Below are positions 46,761 to 55,717 of a stretch of 64,000 nucleotides of DNA, one piece after another. The DNA lies in NCBI RefSeq assembly GCF_019429625.1, contig NZ_JAHXRW010000015.1, positions 16,704 through 80,703 of the forward strand. The letters are read 5' to 3'. A model generated the notes under the pieces. The model ran no database searches, was not told where the DNA came from, and saw nothing but the letters and a program-made list of their open reading frames with translations. A program made the position numbers and the translations under genes. The DNA is from Celeribacter sp. PS-C1 (GTDB taxonomy: Bacteria; Pseudomonadota; Alphaproteobacteria; Rhodobacterales; Rhodobacteraceae). Within the stretch, counting starts at the first letter, position 1. Each line of letters begins with the position of its first letter.

Positions 46761-46794
46761 AAAAACGGCGCGTCCTGTTGAGAGGGCGCGCCGT
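46761..46794 (-). terminator. Rho-independent terminator of trpGD
   Basis: An 8-bp outer stem ACGGCGCG/CGCGCCGT with inner pairing is followed on the minus strand by TTTTTATTTG. A terminator directly after trpD shows that trpC is no longer in this transcript. Confidence 0.8.
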
Positions 46795-46819
46795 GAGTAT
46801 TTTTACTAAGAAGAAGCGG

Positions 46820-47836
46820 TTAGGTGTGAGACGTTAGCGCCGCCAGCGCATCGAGTTTCTTGAGCGCTTCACCGGAGGCGATGCTCTCAGCCGCAATTTC
46901 GACGCCTTCCTTGAGGGTGGCGGCCTTGTCGGCGACCACCAAAGCGGCGGCGGCGTTCATCAGCACAGCGTCACGGTAGGCGCCGGTTTCACCCATAAGC
47001 AAGTTCCGAAGCGCCTTGCCATTTTCCTCGGGCGTGCCGCCGAGTATGTCCTTGAGCGGATGTACCGGAAGACCTGCATCCTCGGGGTGGAGTTCCATCG
47101 AGCGGATGTCGCCATTCTCCAGAGCCGCCACAGAGGTCGCGCCGGTAATCGACACTTCGTCCATGCCCTCGTGACCGTAGACCAGCCAGGCCTTCTCGGA
47201 GCCGAGCATTTGGAGCACCTCGGCCATCGGCCAGATCAGATCGGGGGCGAAGGCACCCGTGAGCTGGCGTTTGACGCCTGCCGGGTTGGTCAGCGGGCCT
47301 AAGATGTTGAAGATGGTTTTGCAGCCCAGTTCGACGCGCACGGGGCCGACATATTTCATCGCCGGGTGGTGCATCGGCGCCATCATGAAGCCGATGCCGA
47401 TCTCGGCGAGAGCCTTTTCGACCACGTCTTGTCCGACCATCACATTGATGCCATTGACGGACATGGCGTCTGCCGCCCCCGATTTGGACGAGAGGTTGCG
47501 GTTGCCGTGTTTGGCGACTGGCACACCTGCGCCCGCAACGACAAAGGCGGTGGCGGTGGAGATGTTCAGCGTGCCAAGCCCGTCACCGCCGGTGCCAACG
47601 ATGTCCATCGCGCCCTCGGGGGCTTTCACCGGGATGCAGTGATCGCGCATAACCTTGGCGGCGGCGGCATATTCGGAGACCGCTTCGCCCCGCGCCCGGA
47701 GCGCCATCAAAAGGCCGCCCATCTGCGCGGGCGTGGCCTCGCCCTTGAACAAAAGCTCAAAGGCCTGTTCGGCCTGCGCGTGGCTCAGAGGGCCTTCGGA
47801 GGCGGCGAAAATCAGGGGTTTCATCGCGTCGCTCAT
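46820..47836 (-). CDS. trpD: Anthranilate phosphoribosyltransferase
   Basis: A 338-aa enzyme joining anthranilate to PRPP in tryptophan synthesis. It has [14 protein letters not shown] near residue 80, the [18 protein letters not shown] magnesium/PRPP site near 105, and [13 protein letters not shown] near 165. The ATG at 47836 overlaps the trpG stop by four bases, the usual coupling. In relatives trpC follows immediately; here a terminator and the TRAP operon follow instead. Confidence 0.96.
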   Translation of the reverse strand: MSDAMKPLIFAASEGPLSHAQAEQAFELLFKGEATPAQMGGLLMALRARGEAVSEYAAAAKVMRDHCIPVKAPEGAMDIVGTGGDGLGTLNISTATAFVVAGAGVPVAKHGNRNLSSKSGAADAMSVNGINVMVGQDVVEKALAEIGIGFMMAPMHHPAMKYVGPVRVELGCKTIFNILGPLTNPAGVKRQLTGAFAPDLIWPMAEVLQMLGSEKAWLVYGHEGMDEVSITGATSVAALENGDIRSMELHPEDAGLPVHPLKDILGGTPEENGKALRNLLMGETGAYRDAVLMNAAAALVVADKAATLKEGVEIAAESIASGEALKKLDALAALTSHT

Positions 47837-48420
47837 GCCGGTTCGTCCTCTTTCAGCTGGCTCAGGAAGGTTTTGAACATGTCGTGGCCATGTTCGGAGC
47901 GGATGCTTTCCGGGTGGAATTGCACGCCTTCGATGGGCAGGGTTTTGTGCCGCATGCCCATGATGGTGCCGTCTTTCAGCTCGGCTGTGACTTCGAGACA
48001 ATCGGGCAGGGTGGCGCGATCCACGATCAGCGAGTGATAGCGCGTGCCCTGAAGCGGCGAGGGCAGACCGGCAAAGACGCCTTTGCCCTCGTGGTAGATC
48101 TCGCCCATTTTGCCGTGAACGATCTCATGACAGCGGACAACATCGCCGCCAAAGGCTTCGCCGATGGATTGATGCCCAAGGCAGACGCCGAAGAGCGGAA
48201 TGCCTGCATCGGCGGCGGCATGGATGAGCGGCACACAGATGCCCGCCTCTTTCGGCGTGCAGGGCCCCGGCGACAGCACGATACCGGAGGGTTTCAGAGC
48301 CATGGCTTCCTGCACATTCAACGCGTCGTTGCGGACCACATTGGCTTGCCACCCCAATTCGCCGATGTAATGGACGAGATTGTAGGTGAAACTGTCGTAA
48401 TTATCGATCAGCAGCAGCAT
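47833..48420 (-). CDS. trpG: Anthranilate synthase glutamine amidotransferase component
   Basis: A 195-aa class I amidotransferase supplying ammonia to TrpE. It has [14 protein letters not shown] at the N-terminus, [12 protein letters not shown], the nucleophilic cysteine in [16 protein letters not shown] near residue 80 and the histidine-glutamate pair in [14 protein letters not shown] start at 48420, with GAAAGGATCGCCAAC before it, rather than an ATG 30 bases upstream. trpE is not in the window. Confidence 0.96.
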   Translation of the reverse strand: MLLLIDNYDSFTYNLVHYIGELGWQANVVRNDALNVQEAMALKPSGIVLSPGPCTPKEAGICVPLIHAAADAGIPLFGVCLGHQSIGEAFGGDVVRCHEIVHGKMGEIYHEGKGVFAGLPSPLQGTRYHSLIVDRATLPDCLEVTAELKDGTIMGMRHKTLPIEGVQFHPESIRSEHGHDMFKTFLSQLKEDEPA

Positions 48421-48642
48421 GTTGGCGATCCTTTCGGCGCGTTTGCGCAAGGGGGTGAAACGAGCTTCAAAGGGGGATGATCCCGCCCCGAAGCCGGGTT
48501 ATACATGTTCACAAGGGCCGCACAGGGTCAAGAGGTCGGGCATGTTCAGAACGCGCCTAAGGGCTGATTGAAGAGCGCCTGTTGAACGGGGCGCGAGGCG
48601 TGATCGGAAAAACACGCGGGCAGGCGAGGGTTTGCTTAGGCG

Positions 48643-48671
48643 TTGAGACTGATTAAAGCCCGGCATATGAT
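48643..48671 (+). promoter_or_regulatory. Promoter of the divergent polysaccharide deacetylase gene
   Basis: TTGAGA and TATGAT are 17 bases apart, giving a predicted start near 48678 and a leader of about 65 bases. The rest of the 48421-48744 gap carries the trpG ribosome site and a loose TTGACC on the other strand (48520s), with no Trp-rich leader peptide visible. Confidence 0.6.
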
Positions 48672-48744
48672 CGGGAAAAGCCGGATATAAAGCCGGGGCA
48701 ATGGGGACCCGCAGTCCCTTATCGAACAGGCGAAGGAGCACCGA

Positions 48745-50292
48745 ATGGGGCGCGGAATACTCACGGGGTTGATCTGGGGCACGATTGTCGGATTCGGCAT
48801 CCTGACGGTGGCCAATGCAGTGATTGCCCCCATCGAAGTGACGTCCTCTGCGCCGGTTGAGGACATGCCTACGGCTGCGCCCGAGATCAAGCCTGAGAGC
48901 GAGCCTGCAAATGCGCCCGAGATTGCTCAAGAGATCAAACCTGAGCCGAGCGCGCCTGAGATGGCCCAGCCGGAGGCCCCCGTGGCCGAAGACAGCCCCG
49001 CGATCATCGCCGAGAGTCCCGCGGCAGAGCCGGATCGCTCCGGCGCGCAGCCTGAGGTTGCGATGCCCGAGACCGAAGCCGACGCGACGCCCGAGGCAGC
49101 GACAGAAGTCGCCACGGCCCCTGAGGTGGAGATTCCAACCGGGCCTCAGACGCCGGAAACCGAAGAGGTGCTGGCTGGGATCGAGACACCAGAAACCAGC
49201 CCCGTGCTGACCCCACCGCAAGCCATGGCGCCCGAAGCTTCGGGGGCCGACAGCCTGCCAGTGACTGAAGAGACCCTGCCGGGAACCGCGGTGCCCGAAG
49301 GTGTGGATCAAACGCCGACAGCCCCCGCGATGCCGAAGAAGATCGAGATGGATTCGGCGCGCACGCCCCAAATCGCCCCCCAAAATACGGCTCCTGAGAC
49401 GGCGCCAGACATGGCTTCGGGTTCAGAAATGGCATCCGGCGCGGGCACGGGCATCCTCGGGATCCCTCCTTCTTCGGACGAAGCATTGCCGGGGCGCAAA
49501 GTTGGCTCGTTCACCGACCGTCAGGACAACCGCGTGTCGTCACGCCTGCCGTCGATCTCTACCGCGCCCGAGACTGCTTCCGGCGCGGGCGCGCCGGTCG
49601 TCATGGCCGACGACTTGCCCGCGCTTTTGGCCTATTCCGCCGATTTCAACCAAATCCCCACCGGTCCGGTCATGAGCGTCATTCTTGTCGACATTGCCCA
49701 GCTTGATCCGGCAGATGCGGCGATCTCGAACCTCCCGTTTCCGGTCACCTTCGCGGTCGATGCGCTGGCCACACGGGCGGGCGAGCGCGCGATGTCTTAT
49801 CGCGACAAAGGGCTCGAAGTGTTGTCCATGGTGTCTCTGCCCGAAGGCGCGACACCGCAAGACGCCGCCGTGACGCTGACACAGGCCGCCGAGTTGGTGC
49901 CCGTGTCCATCGGATTCCTCGATGTCCCCTCCGGCACCTTCCAAAGCTCGCGTCAGGTCGCGGCACAGGTCGTGGCCTCAGCCCAAGAAAGCGGGCGTGG
50001 CGTGGTGACCTTCCCGCGTGGTCTCAATGCGCTCGAACAGGAAGCCCAGCGGGTCAAAGCCCCTGCGGGCCTCGTGTTCCGCGACTTTGACGGGCGTTCG
50101 CAGGATGTGGAGGCGATGAAACGCTTCCTCGATCAGGCGGCGTTTCAGGCCGGGACGGGCAAGACGGTGATACTTCTGGGGCGCTCGAAACCCGACACGA
50201 TTAAGGCACTGGCGGAATGGTCGCTTGGCAACCGCGCCGCGACCGTGACCATGGTGCCGCTGTCTTACCTCTTGAGCCGTTCTCCGCTTTGA
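48745..50292 (+). CDS. Divergent polysaccharide deacetylase family protein
   Basis: A 515-aa protein with an N-terminal membrane anchor (ILTGLIWGTIVGFGILTVA), about 250 residues of Pro/Glu/Ala-rich disordered sequence, and a C-terminal NodB-like fold from about residue 300 (SVILVDIAQLDPADAAI, ISNLPFPVTFAVD, GRGVVTFPRGLN). The C-terminal part matches the divergent deacetylase group (PF04748 type), which often lacks the usual catalytic metal triad. It is probably an envelope protein with a periplasmic domain. GAAGGAGCACCGA precedes the ATG. It is divergent from trpG and unrelated to it in function. Confidence 0.82.
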   Translation: MGRGILTGLIWGTIVGFGILTVANAVIAPIEVTSSAPVEDMPTAAPEIKPESEPANAPEIAQEIKPEPSAPEMAQPEAPVAEDSPAIIAESPAAEPDRSGAQPEVAMPETEADATPEAATEVATAPEVEIPTGPQTPETEEVLAGIETPETSPVLTPPQAMAPEASGADSLPVTEETLPGTAVPEGVDQTPTAPAMPKKIEMDSARTPQIAPQNTAPETAPDMASGSEMASGAGTGILGIPPSSDEALPGRKVGSFTDRQDNRVSSRLPSISTAPETASGAGAPVVMADDLPALLAYSADFNQIPTGPVMSVILVDIAQLDPADAAISNLPFPVTFAVDALATRAGERAMSYRDKGLEVLSMVSLPEGATPQDAAVTLTQAAELVPVSIGFLDVPSGTFQSSRQVAAQVVASAQESGRGVVTFPRGLNALEQEAQRVKAPAGLVFRDFDGRSQDVEAMKRFLDQAAFQAGTGKTVILLGRSKPDTIKALAEWSLGNRAATVTMVPLSYLLSRSPL

Positions 50293-50397
50293 TCCGATCC
50301 GCTTTGCGCAGCGGGAAGTCCCGCCGCGCTTGACAGGGTGCGACATTTTGTCATCCAATCTCTCCCAAGGACCGGCTCAGCCGGCAGGGAGGGAATT

Positions 50398-51165
50398 ATG
50401 ACAGAAATGACTGCGGCCGCTGCGCCGTTGCCCGATGTGGCACGTTTGAGCCTTGCGGATTTGCGCGCGGCTTTGGCGGCGGGGTGGCAGGACTACCGGC
50501 GCGCTCCGATGTTTGGCGGGTTCTTTGCCGCCGTCTATGTGCTGATCGGGCTTGGCTTTATCATTTTCGGCGCGGGCACGGTGCTTTGGACCTTTGCTTT
50601 CTCTCTGGCCTTTCCGCTGTTCGCCCCATTCGCCGCCGTGGGCCTCTATGAGGTGTCGCGCAGGCTCGACCGGGGCGGTGCGATGGATTGGTATAAGGTC
50701 CTCGGCGTGGTCATGGCCGAGCGTGACCGGCAAATCCCCTGGATGGGCGCGATCATCGTCATTTACGTGCTGTTCTGGTCCTTCCTCGCCCATATGATTT
50801 TCGCGCTCTTCATGGGGCTGTCGGTGATGACCAATATCTCGTCGTCTTATGATGTCTTCTTGACGGCGAACGGGGTGACCATGATTGCGGTGGAGCTCGC
50901 GGTCGGCGGCATTTTGGCCTTTATCTTGTTTTCGTTGACGGTGACGTCCCTGCCGCATCTTCTGGACAAGGAAGTCGATTTCGTCACCGCTATGCTTCTG
51001 TCGCTTCGGGTAGTGCGGGAGAACCTGTTTGTCATGCTGGTCTGGGCCGCTTTGATCGCTGCCGTAACGCTTGTGTCGATGGTGCCGCTGTTTCTGGGTC
51101 TGTTTGTGACGCTGCCGGTGTTCGGCCACGCCACATGGCATCTTTACCGGCGTGCCCTCACCTGA
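50398..51165 (+). CDS. DUF2189 integral membrane protein
   Basis: A 255-aa protein. It starts after GGCAGGGAGGGAATT. The cytoplasmic N-terminal segment LSLADLRAALAAGWQDYRR is characteristic of DUF2189, and six hydrophobic helices follow. No catalytic motif is visible and the function is unknown. It lies 3 bases from the stop of a convergent DMT permease gene. Confidence 0.82.
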   Translation: MTEMTAAAAPLPDVARLSLADLRAALAAGWQDYRRAPMFGGFFAAVYVLIGLGFIIFGAGTVLWTFAFSLAFPLFAPFAAVGLYEVSRRLDRGGAMDWYKVLGVVMAERDRQIPWMGAIIVIYVLFWSFLAHMIFALFMGLSVMTNISSSYDVFLTANGVTMIAVELAVGGILAFILFSLTVTSLPHLLDKEVDFVTAMLLSLRVVRENLFVMLVWAALIAAVTLVSMVPLFLGLFVTLPVFGHATWHLYRRALT

Positions 51166-51168
51166 GGC

Positions 51169-52068
51169 TTATCTGGCCTTGCGTCGTCCGCGCGAGGTCA
51201 ACATCAACAGGACGCCCGCGCCAACAATCACGGCGCCTCCCAAAAGCTCCAAGGCGTCGGGGCGCTCGTTAAAGACCAGAGCACCTAGGATCATCGCGAA
51301 CAACAGCCGCGTGTAACGAAACGGGGTGACGACGGACAACTCGCCCATGCGCATCGCCATGGTGAGCGCGGTATAGGCCGCGACGCCCACGGCGGAGGCC
51401 AGAGCAACAAAAGCGAGATCTTTGAGATCGGGCAAAATCCAATAGCCGTCCCAGAGCGATAGCAATAGACCCGACAGGATCAGCGCGGCGAATCCGGTGA
51501 CGCCCAGTTGCGCATAGGAGAGAACGGGGGAGGCCGCGCGCGTGGCCAAATCGCGGCCCGCAAAACCGATCATGCCGAGAACGGCCAGAATGGACAGCGG
51601 CGAGAAACCGTCGAGGCCCGGACGGATCACCAAAAGCACGCCAATGAATCCCAAAGCGATCAGCGCCCAGCGGGTGAGGCTCACAGGCTCGCGAAAGATC
51701 ACCACGGCGGCGGCGGCGACCATGAGCGGCGTTGCTTGTAGGATCGCCGATGTGGTGGAGAGCGCCGTGAGCGCGAGCGAGAGGGTGAAGAACACCCGGC
51801 CTAACACCTCGAACCCCGCGCGGATCACCATGACGCGCTCGGCCATCACCGGATGCACCACCCGCTCGCGGCGTCGCAATGTCAGTAGGGCAAAGACCAG
51901 GGTGCCGATGAGGCCGAAAATCGTGAGAATCTGCCCCACCGGCAAATGCGTGGCGGCCTGTTTGATCGCCATATCCTCAAGCGAAAACAGCGCCATGGAC
52001 AGCACCATCAAAAGCGCACCTTTGAGATTGCCAGCGTTCAGGGCGGTGTGGTCGGGAGATTTAGGCAT
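51169..52068 (-). CDS. EamA/DMT-superfamily permease
   Basis: A 299-aa protein with ten predicted membrane helices in two EamA repeats (about residues 15-145 and 160-290). The typical pattern is FRYTRLLFAMILGALVFNERPD in the second repeat and LQATPLMVAAAAVVIFREPVS in the first. Substrates of such exporters range from amino acids to nucleobases, and none can be assigned. It ends with basic residues (SRGRRKAR). Confidence 0.88.
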   Translation of the reverse strand: MPKSPDHTALNAGNLKGALLMVLSMALFSLEDMAIKQAATHLPVGQILTIFGLIGTLVFALLTLRRRERVVHPVMAERVMVIRAGFEVLGRVFFTLSLALTALSTTSAILQATPLMVAAAAVVIFREPVSLTRWALIALGFIGVLLVIRPGLDGFSPLSILAVLGMIGFAGRDLATRAASPVLSYAQLGVTGFAALILSGLLLSLWDGYWILPDLKDLAFVALASAVGVAAYTALTMAMRMGELSVVTPFRYTRLLFAMILGALVFNERPDALELLGGAVIVGAGVLLMLTSRGRRKAR

Positions 52069-52217
52069 GGGGCCTCCGGGTCGTGACGCGTGACCATGGC
52101 GGAGGGGGCGCGATGTGACAAGGGGGAAGTCATAGCTCGATCAAGTGGAGTATCGAACTTGGTGTTCGAACAATGAGTGCCTACCTCTAACTCAGCCAAA
52201 TTCTAGGAGCGCTATAA

Positions 52218-52834
52218 ATGGACGATGATGACGAAATTCAAGGGTTAAAAAGATGGGTAAGGATTATGAACAAAGGCCACGGCTATGCAGGAGTTTTCAA
52301 TTACGAAAATAGTGATGACAAACGAATTGTAGAATGCAGCACATTCGAGGAATGGTGTGAAGCTATTAGAAATGAATACGGAATTGAAATTCTTGATCTC
52401 AAGGCGAACGCCAATGATCCGCCTGACTTTTACGCCAAGATTGCAGGTAGAGAGCAAGGGGTTGAGTTGGTTCAATTGATTGAACAAGACCACAAGCAGA
52501 GAGCATCAAAAAATGAATCGCCACATGCGGGGCGATTGTTTCTAGATATGCAATGGTCGCAGCAAAGATTTGAAACAAAGTTAAACGAAATAATCTCTAA
52601 GAAAGCTGAAAAGTACCAAAAATCTGGTGTGGAGCTGGTGTGGAGATTGACGTTTTGCTTATTCATACTGCGGAGCCTTGGCTTACTTCGGGCCAGACGA
52701 AAAAGTGGCTTCAAAATATTTCAGTTGAAACTTATTCCAACATTAAGGCGGTCTCTCTTCTTTTCGAATATGAACCGGGAAGAGGTGTCGATTATTGGCC
52801 GGTATTTATGGTCTATGGCGACCTTACTCGTTAG
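52218..52834 (+). pseudogene. AT-rich orphan gene, possible PD-(D/E)XK-type nuclease, broken by an 11-bp tandem duplication
   Basis: An AGGAG ribosome site precedes the ATG. The first 140 residues read in one frame, with ANDPPDFYAKIAGREQGVEL resembling the PD...E core of restriction-like nucleases, then helices rich in lysine. The frame then turns into nonsense, while the -1 frame continues sensibly (IDVLLIHTAEPWLTSGQ to VFMVYGDLTR). The switch falls exactly at a tandem copy of CTGGTGTGGAG. Removing one copy restores a single protein of about 201 residues. By counting, 60-base lines here are 40% and 28% GC, far below the neighbours, indicating transfer. Confidence 0.8.
52624..52645 (+). repeat. 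11-bp tandem duplication causing the frameshift
   Basis: Two head-to-tail perfect copies of CTGGTGTGGAG. Since 11 is not a multiple of three, gain or loss of one copy switches the reading frame of the surrounding gene off or on. Confidence 0.9.
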
Positions 52835-52892
52835 CCTCGCATATTTTGATTTGGCGCGGAAAGTTCGTTCTATTTCCTAGTCAGCAGAAATC

Positions 52893-53393
52893 TCACTCCG
52901 AAAAATCCGCCTCGGTCAGCACCTGCATCTCCACCAGCGGCGGCACTGTGGTGACGACTTCTAGCACATGGTTGAGTGCTGCGACGCAGTAGTGGTGCAT
53001 CTTGTCGGCGTGGTAATCCTCGTAGATCGTCCACTCTTTCACATGGCGCAGGAACACGGCGGAGGGGTTTTCGCGAAAGAGCGAGGCCGGAGTTTTCTCC
53101 TCCAGCGCGGGGGCGTCTTCGGGCTTTGTGAAGGTCTCATCGGTGATCTTGAAGGATACGTAATCCTCGAAGCGCAGCGTGAAGCGACGCGATCCGGGGC
53201 GGACCTCGATGACCTTGGCCTTGCCCAGAAGATCGTCGATTACCGAATTGCCGCTCTTGATCTGATCCGGCTCGCCCTCGATGCCCTCATCAAAAATCAC
53301 CGTCAGGCGACGTTCGTTCATGCGCCCCATGCGAAAATCCGACAGATAAAGGTTTTTCACTTTTTCAAGCTGGCGCAGGGCTTCGGCAGGCAT
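52893..53393 (-). CDS. Conserved-looking protein of unknown function
   Basis: A 166-aa soluble protein. It has an N-terminal part with RMNERRLTVIFDEGIEGEPDQ, a beta-rich middle (FTLRFEDYVSFKITDETF) and a C-terminal part with HHYCVAALNHVLEVV. It has no signal peptide, membrane segment or known motif. The chosen ATG at 53393 (MPAEALRQLEKV) has ribosome-site-like GGAGTTCTC upstream. It is separated from the bactofilin operon by a terminator. Base composition is normal for the window, so it looks native. Confidence 0.7.
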   Translation of the reverse strand: MPAEALRQLEKVKNLYLSDFRMGRMNERRLTVIFDEGIEGEPDQIKSGNSVIDDLLGKAKVIEVRPGSRRFTLRFEDYVSFKITDETFTKPEDAPALEEKTPASLFRENPSAVFLRHVKEWTIYEDYHADKMHHYCVAALNHVLEVVTTVPPLVEMQVLTEADFSE

Positions 53394-53455
53394 GAGAACT
53401 CCGGTGTTATGTGATTGCACGATGGAGGAGGGGGGAGCGCTGATCAAGCACGAAA

Positions 53456-53479
53456 AAAGGCGGCCCGAGGACCGCCTTT
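53456..53479 (-). terminator. Rho-independent terminator of the M23-bactofilin operon
   Basis: The stem AAAGGCGG/CCGCCTTT with an 8-base loop is followed on the minus strand by TTTCG within a T6 run. Confidence 0.85.
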
Positions 53480-53501
53480 CGCATTGAGATGCCTGCTGGG
53501 C

Positions 53502-54047
53502 TTATTCGCCTTTGGCGGCCGCGGTCGCTTGGGACACGGCGGCGGAGGTCTGTGCGGCAGCAGAGGCCGGAGCGGCGGGCTTGGAGCCATTTGCCAGCGG
53601 ATCGTCGGCGCGTTGCACAGAGCCCTCGAAATGAGCGCCAGATTCGATGGCGATCGTTTTGTGGATGATGTCGCCTTCGACTTTCGCGGTCGAAGTCAGG
53701 CGGACTTTCAAGCCACGCACGCGGCCCACGATGCGGCCATTGACGACCACGTCATCGGCAACCACTTCGCCCTTGATCATCGCGGTCTCGCCCACGGTCA
53801 GAAGATGCGCGCGGATGTCGCCCTCGACGGTGCCTTCGATTTGAATGTCACCGGAGGTTTTCAGGTTTCCGGTCACGGTCAGGTCCGAGGACAGCACGGA
53901 GGCCGGCGGTTTCGGCTTCGACGCAGGTGCGGCGAAATCGGGGGCCGGAGACTTCGGCATGGCGGGCTTTGCAGCCGCCGCTTCGGGTTTCTTCACGTCC
54001 TCGCCCTGTTTCGGGCCCGGTTCGTTGATCCTGCTTTTAGAAAACAT
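53502..54047 (-). CDS. Bactofilin (polymer-forming cytoskeletal protein)
   Basis: A 181-aa protein. A disordered Pro/Lys/Ala-rich N-terminus leads to the beta-helical bactofilin core (about residues 50-140), made of short repeats such as LTVTGNLKTSGDIQIEGTVEGDI, VGETAMIKGEV and VNGRIVGRVRG. An Ala/Ser-rich tail follows. Bactofilins polymerise without nucleotides and place cell-wall enzymes. Its start overlaps the end of the LytM peptidase gene by 11 bases, the pairing seen where bactofilin guides a peptidoglycan hydrolase. Confidence 0.92.
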   Translation of the reverse strand: MFSKSRINEPGPKQGEDVKKPEAAAAKPAMPKSPAPDFAAPASKPKPPASVLSSDLTVTGNLKTSGDIQIEGTVEGDIRAHLLTVGETAMIKGEVVADDVVVNGRIVGRVRGLKVRLTSTAKVEGDIIHKTIAIESGAHFEGSVQRADDPLANGSKPAAPASAAAQTSAAVSQATAAAKGE

Positions 54048-55341
54048 CGTTGGCAGCCTTAATGTAGATCATCGGATTGACGGCCTTGCCACCTACGCGC
54101 ACTTCATAGTGCAAATGCGTGCCGGTGGAACGGCCAGAATTTCCCATAGCACCGATTTGCTCGCCGCGCGAGACCCTTTGCCCGACTTTCACCATTATTT
54201 GCGATTGGTGTGCATAGCGGGTTTCGATGCCGAATTCGTGTTGGATCTTCACCAGACGCCCGTAACCCGACTGCCAGCCGGCAAAGGTCACGACGCCGTC
54301 GGCGGTGGCATAAAGCGGTGTGCCGTAAGCGGCAGCAAAGTCCTGACCCTCATGCATCCGACCCCAACGCGGGCCGTAGGGGGAGGTCATGCGGAAGGCG
54401 CCTTGGAGCGGCAGGGCAAAGGGCGCCTTTTGCGCCGCAATGCGGTAGAGGTTCAGTCGGTCCATCTTGTCGATGATCGCATTGGCGCGCATCGAATCCG
54501 GATCAACCATGCCCCCTTTGGTGGAGAATGTGATGGGCGTCAGCGGGCCACCCTGACCGGAATAGCCCTTTTTCACCGTGGCGATGAGGTTTTCCGGGTC
54601 CATACCGGCCGATTTGAACATCTTGTCCAAGGGCGCGACCGAGATCGTCACGGCGTCTTCGAGCTGCGAGAAAATCCGGTCGTTCTTTTCTTCCATCAGG
54701 CGCAGGTCGGTTTCCAGCGCATCGGCCATCCGCAGCGCTTCGCTGGCGGAGATCACCATATCGTCACGCTCGGCGGCAGTATCTGCCAGCGCGCTGGTCA
54801 GCACGTCGACCGTGGCCTCGACCTCTTGCGCGCTCATCCCGTTCTGTGCGCCGTTCTCACCATTGATCTGCGCGACGAGCTGCACTTTGTCGGCCTCGGC
54901 TTCGTCGCGGGCTTTCAACGCTTTACGCAGATTCGCCTGCACCACCTCGACGCCGGTTTCCAATTCACGCACACGCTCCTCGGAGGCCAGCAGTTGCGAT
55001 TGCATCACGGAGATCTGTTCGAGCGCGGTGTTGAAGCGGGCTTGGGCGGCGGCGGCCTCTTCGGCACGCATGTCGCGCTCATGAGCCAATTCGGCGACGC
55101 GGTTTTCAAACAAGACGAGATCGCGTCCGGATTGCTCACGCAGATTGCCCGATCCGATGCTGTCCATCAAAAGGATCGACGTGGCGATGATCAGCCAGGC
55201 GGCGAAGATGGTGGAGCCTGAAAAGGCCACAAGCTGCGTCAGCGGGCTGATCCGAAGATAGCGGGTGTCGTTGTCCGAGCGCAGAAACACCCGGCGTTCC
55301 GGGAAGCTGCGCTCAAGCATGTGGTTGAGCTTATAAATCAT
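54037..55341 (-). CDS. M23-family peptidase with coiled coil (LytM/DipM-like)
   Basis: A 434-aa envelope protein. It has a cytoplasmic N-terminus, one membrane helix at about residues 40-62, a long periplasmic coiled coil (75-235) and a C-terminal LytM domain. The zinc ligands are in GRMHEGQDFA (His, Asp) and GTHLHYEVRVGG (HxH), so it is predicted to be an active endopeptidase rather than a degenerate activator. It is translationally coupled to the bactofilin gene and probably helps shape the cell. Confidence 0.92.
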   Translation of the reverse strand: MIYKLNHMLERSFPERRVFLRSDNDTRYLRISPLTQLVAFSGSTIFAAWLIIATSILLMDSIGSGNLREQSGRDLVLFENRVAELAHERDMRAEEAAAAQARFNTALEQISVMQSQLLASEERVRELETGVEVVQANLRKALKARDEAEADKVQLVAQINGENGAQNGMSAQEVEATVDVLTSALADTAAERDDMVISASEALRMADALETDLRLMEEKNDRIFSQLEDAVTISVAPLDKMFKSAGMDPENLIATVKKGYSGQGGPLTPITFSTKGGMVDPDSMRANAIIDKMDRLNLYRIAAQKAPFALPLQGAFRMTSPYGPRWGRMHEGQDFAAAYGTPLYATADGVVTFAGWQSGYGRLVKIQHEFGIETRYAHQSQIMVKVGQRVSRGEQIGAMGNSGRSTGTHLHYEVRVGGKAVNPMIYIKAANDVF

Positions 55342-55717
55342 GGTGTTGTTCGTCGTGGCCGAGCCAAACCGTCCTCAATGTCCATCCCTCATCCGCTTTG
55401 CAGTCGCATAACCCGGGCAGGGGCGATCTGGACCGCACCTGCACCGTTTGCATCATTTACCCCGTAGGGGTGATCTCCGTCTCAAGCGGACATTTTCCCC
55501 TTCCTGCAAGCGGTTGCACACCTGTTAGCGAAGCTTTCCTGATGGGGCAACGTTTTTGCCCTTTTCTTTGGCGAATGCGCGGAAGATCAGCGGGAAATGA
55601 CTAATTGTTGGCGGTTTCTTGCCTATGTTAGCGGTCGCAGGATGGGCGTTTCTGCCCCTGCCGCGACCGCCTGCCGCACCAGAGATGCAGTGGTCCCAAG
55701 GCGTCCGGCGGGTGCGG
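55342..55717. other. Intergenic region upstream of the M23-bactofilin operon
   Basis: 376 bases without a convincing gene. It contains an 8-bp perfect inverted repeat GCGGTCGC/GCGACCGC (55631-55670) with an inner GGGC/GCCC pair, just past the end of the DUF455 gene. It has no T tract, so its role (weak terminator, operator or chance) is unclear. The operon promoter must lie here but no strong hexamer pair stands out. Confidence 0.4.

Noticed and set aside
52218..52880. An intact 220-aa gene reading through the 11-bp duplication
   Set aside because: The last 80 residues in this frame look random, while the -1 frame gives a coherent protein end precisely after the repeat.
55631..55670. Terminator for the DUF455 gene
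   Set aside because: The GCGGTCGC/GCGACCGC arms are good, but there is no T tract on either strand, so I only noted it as an inverted repeat.
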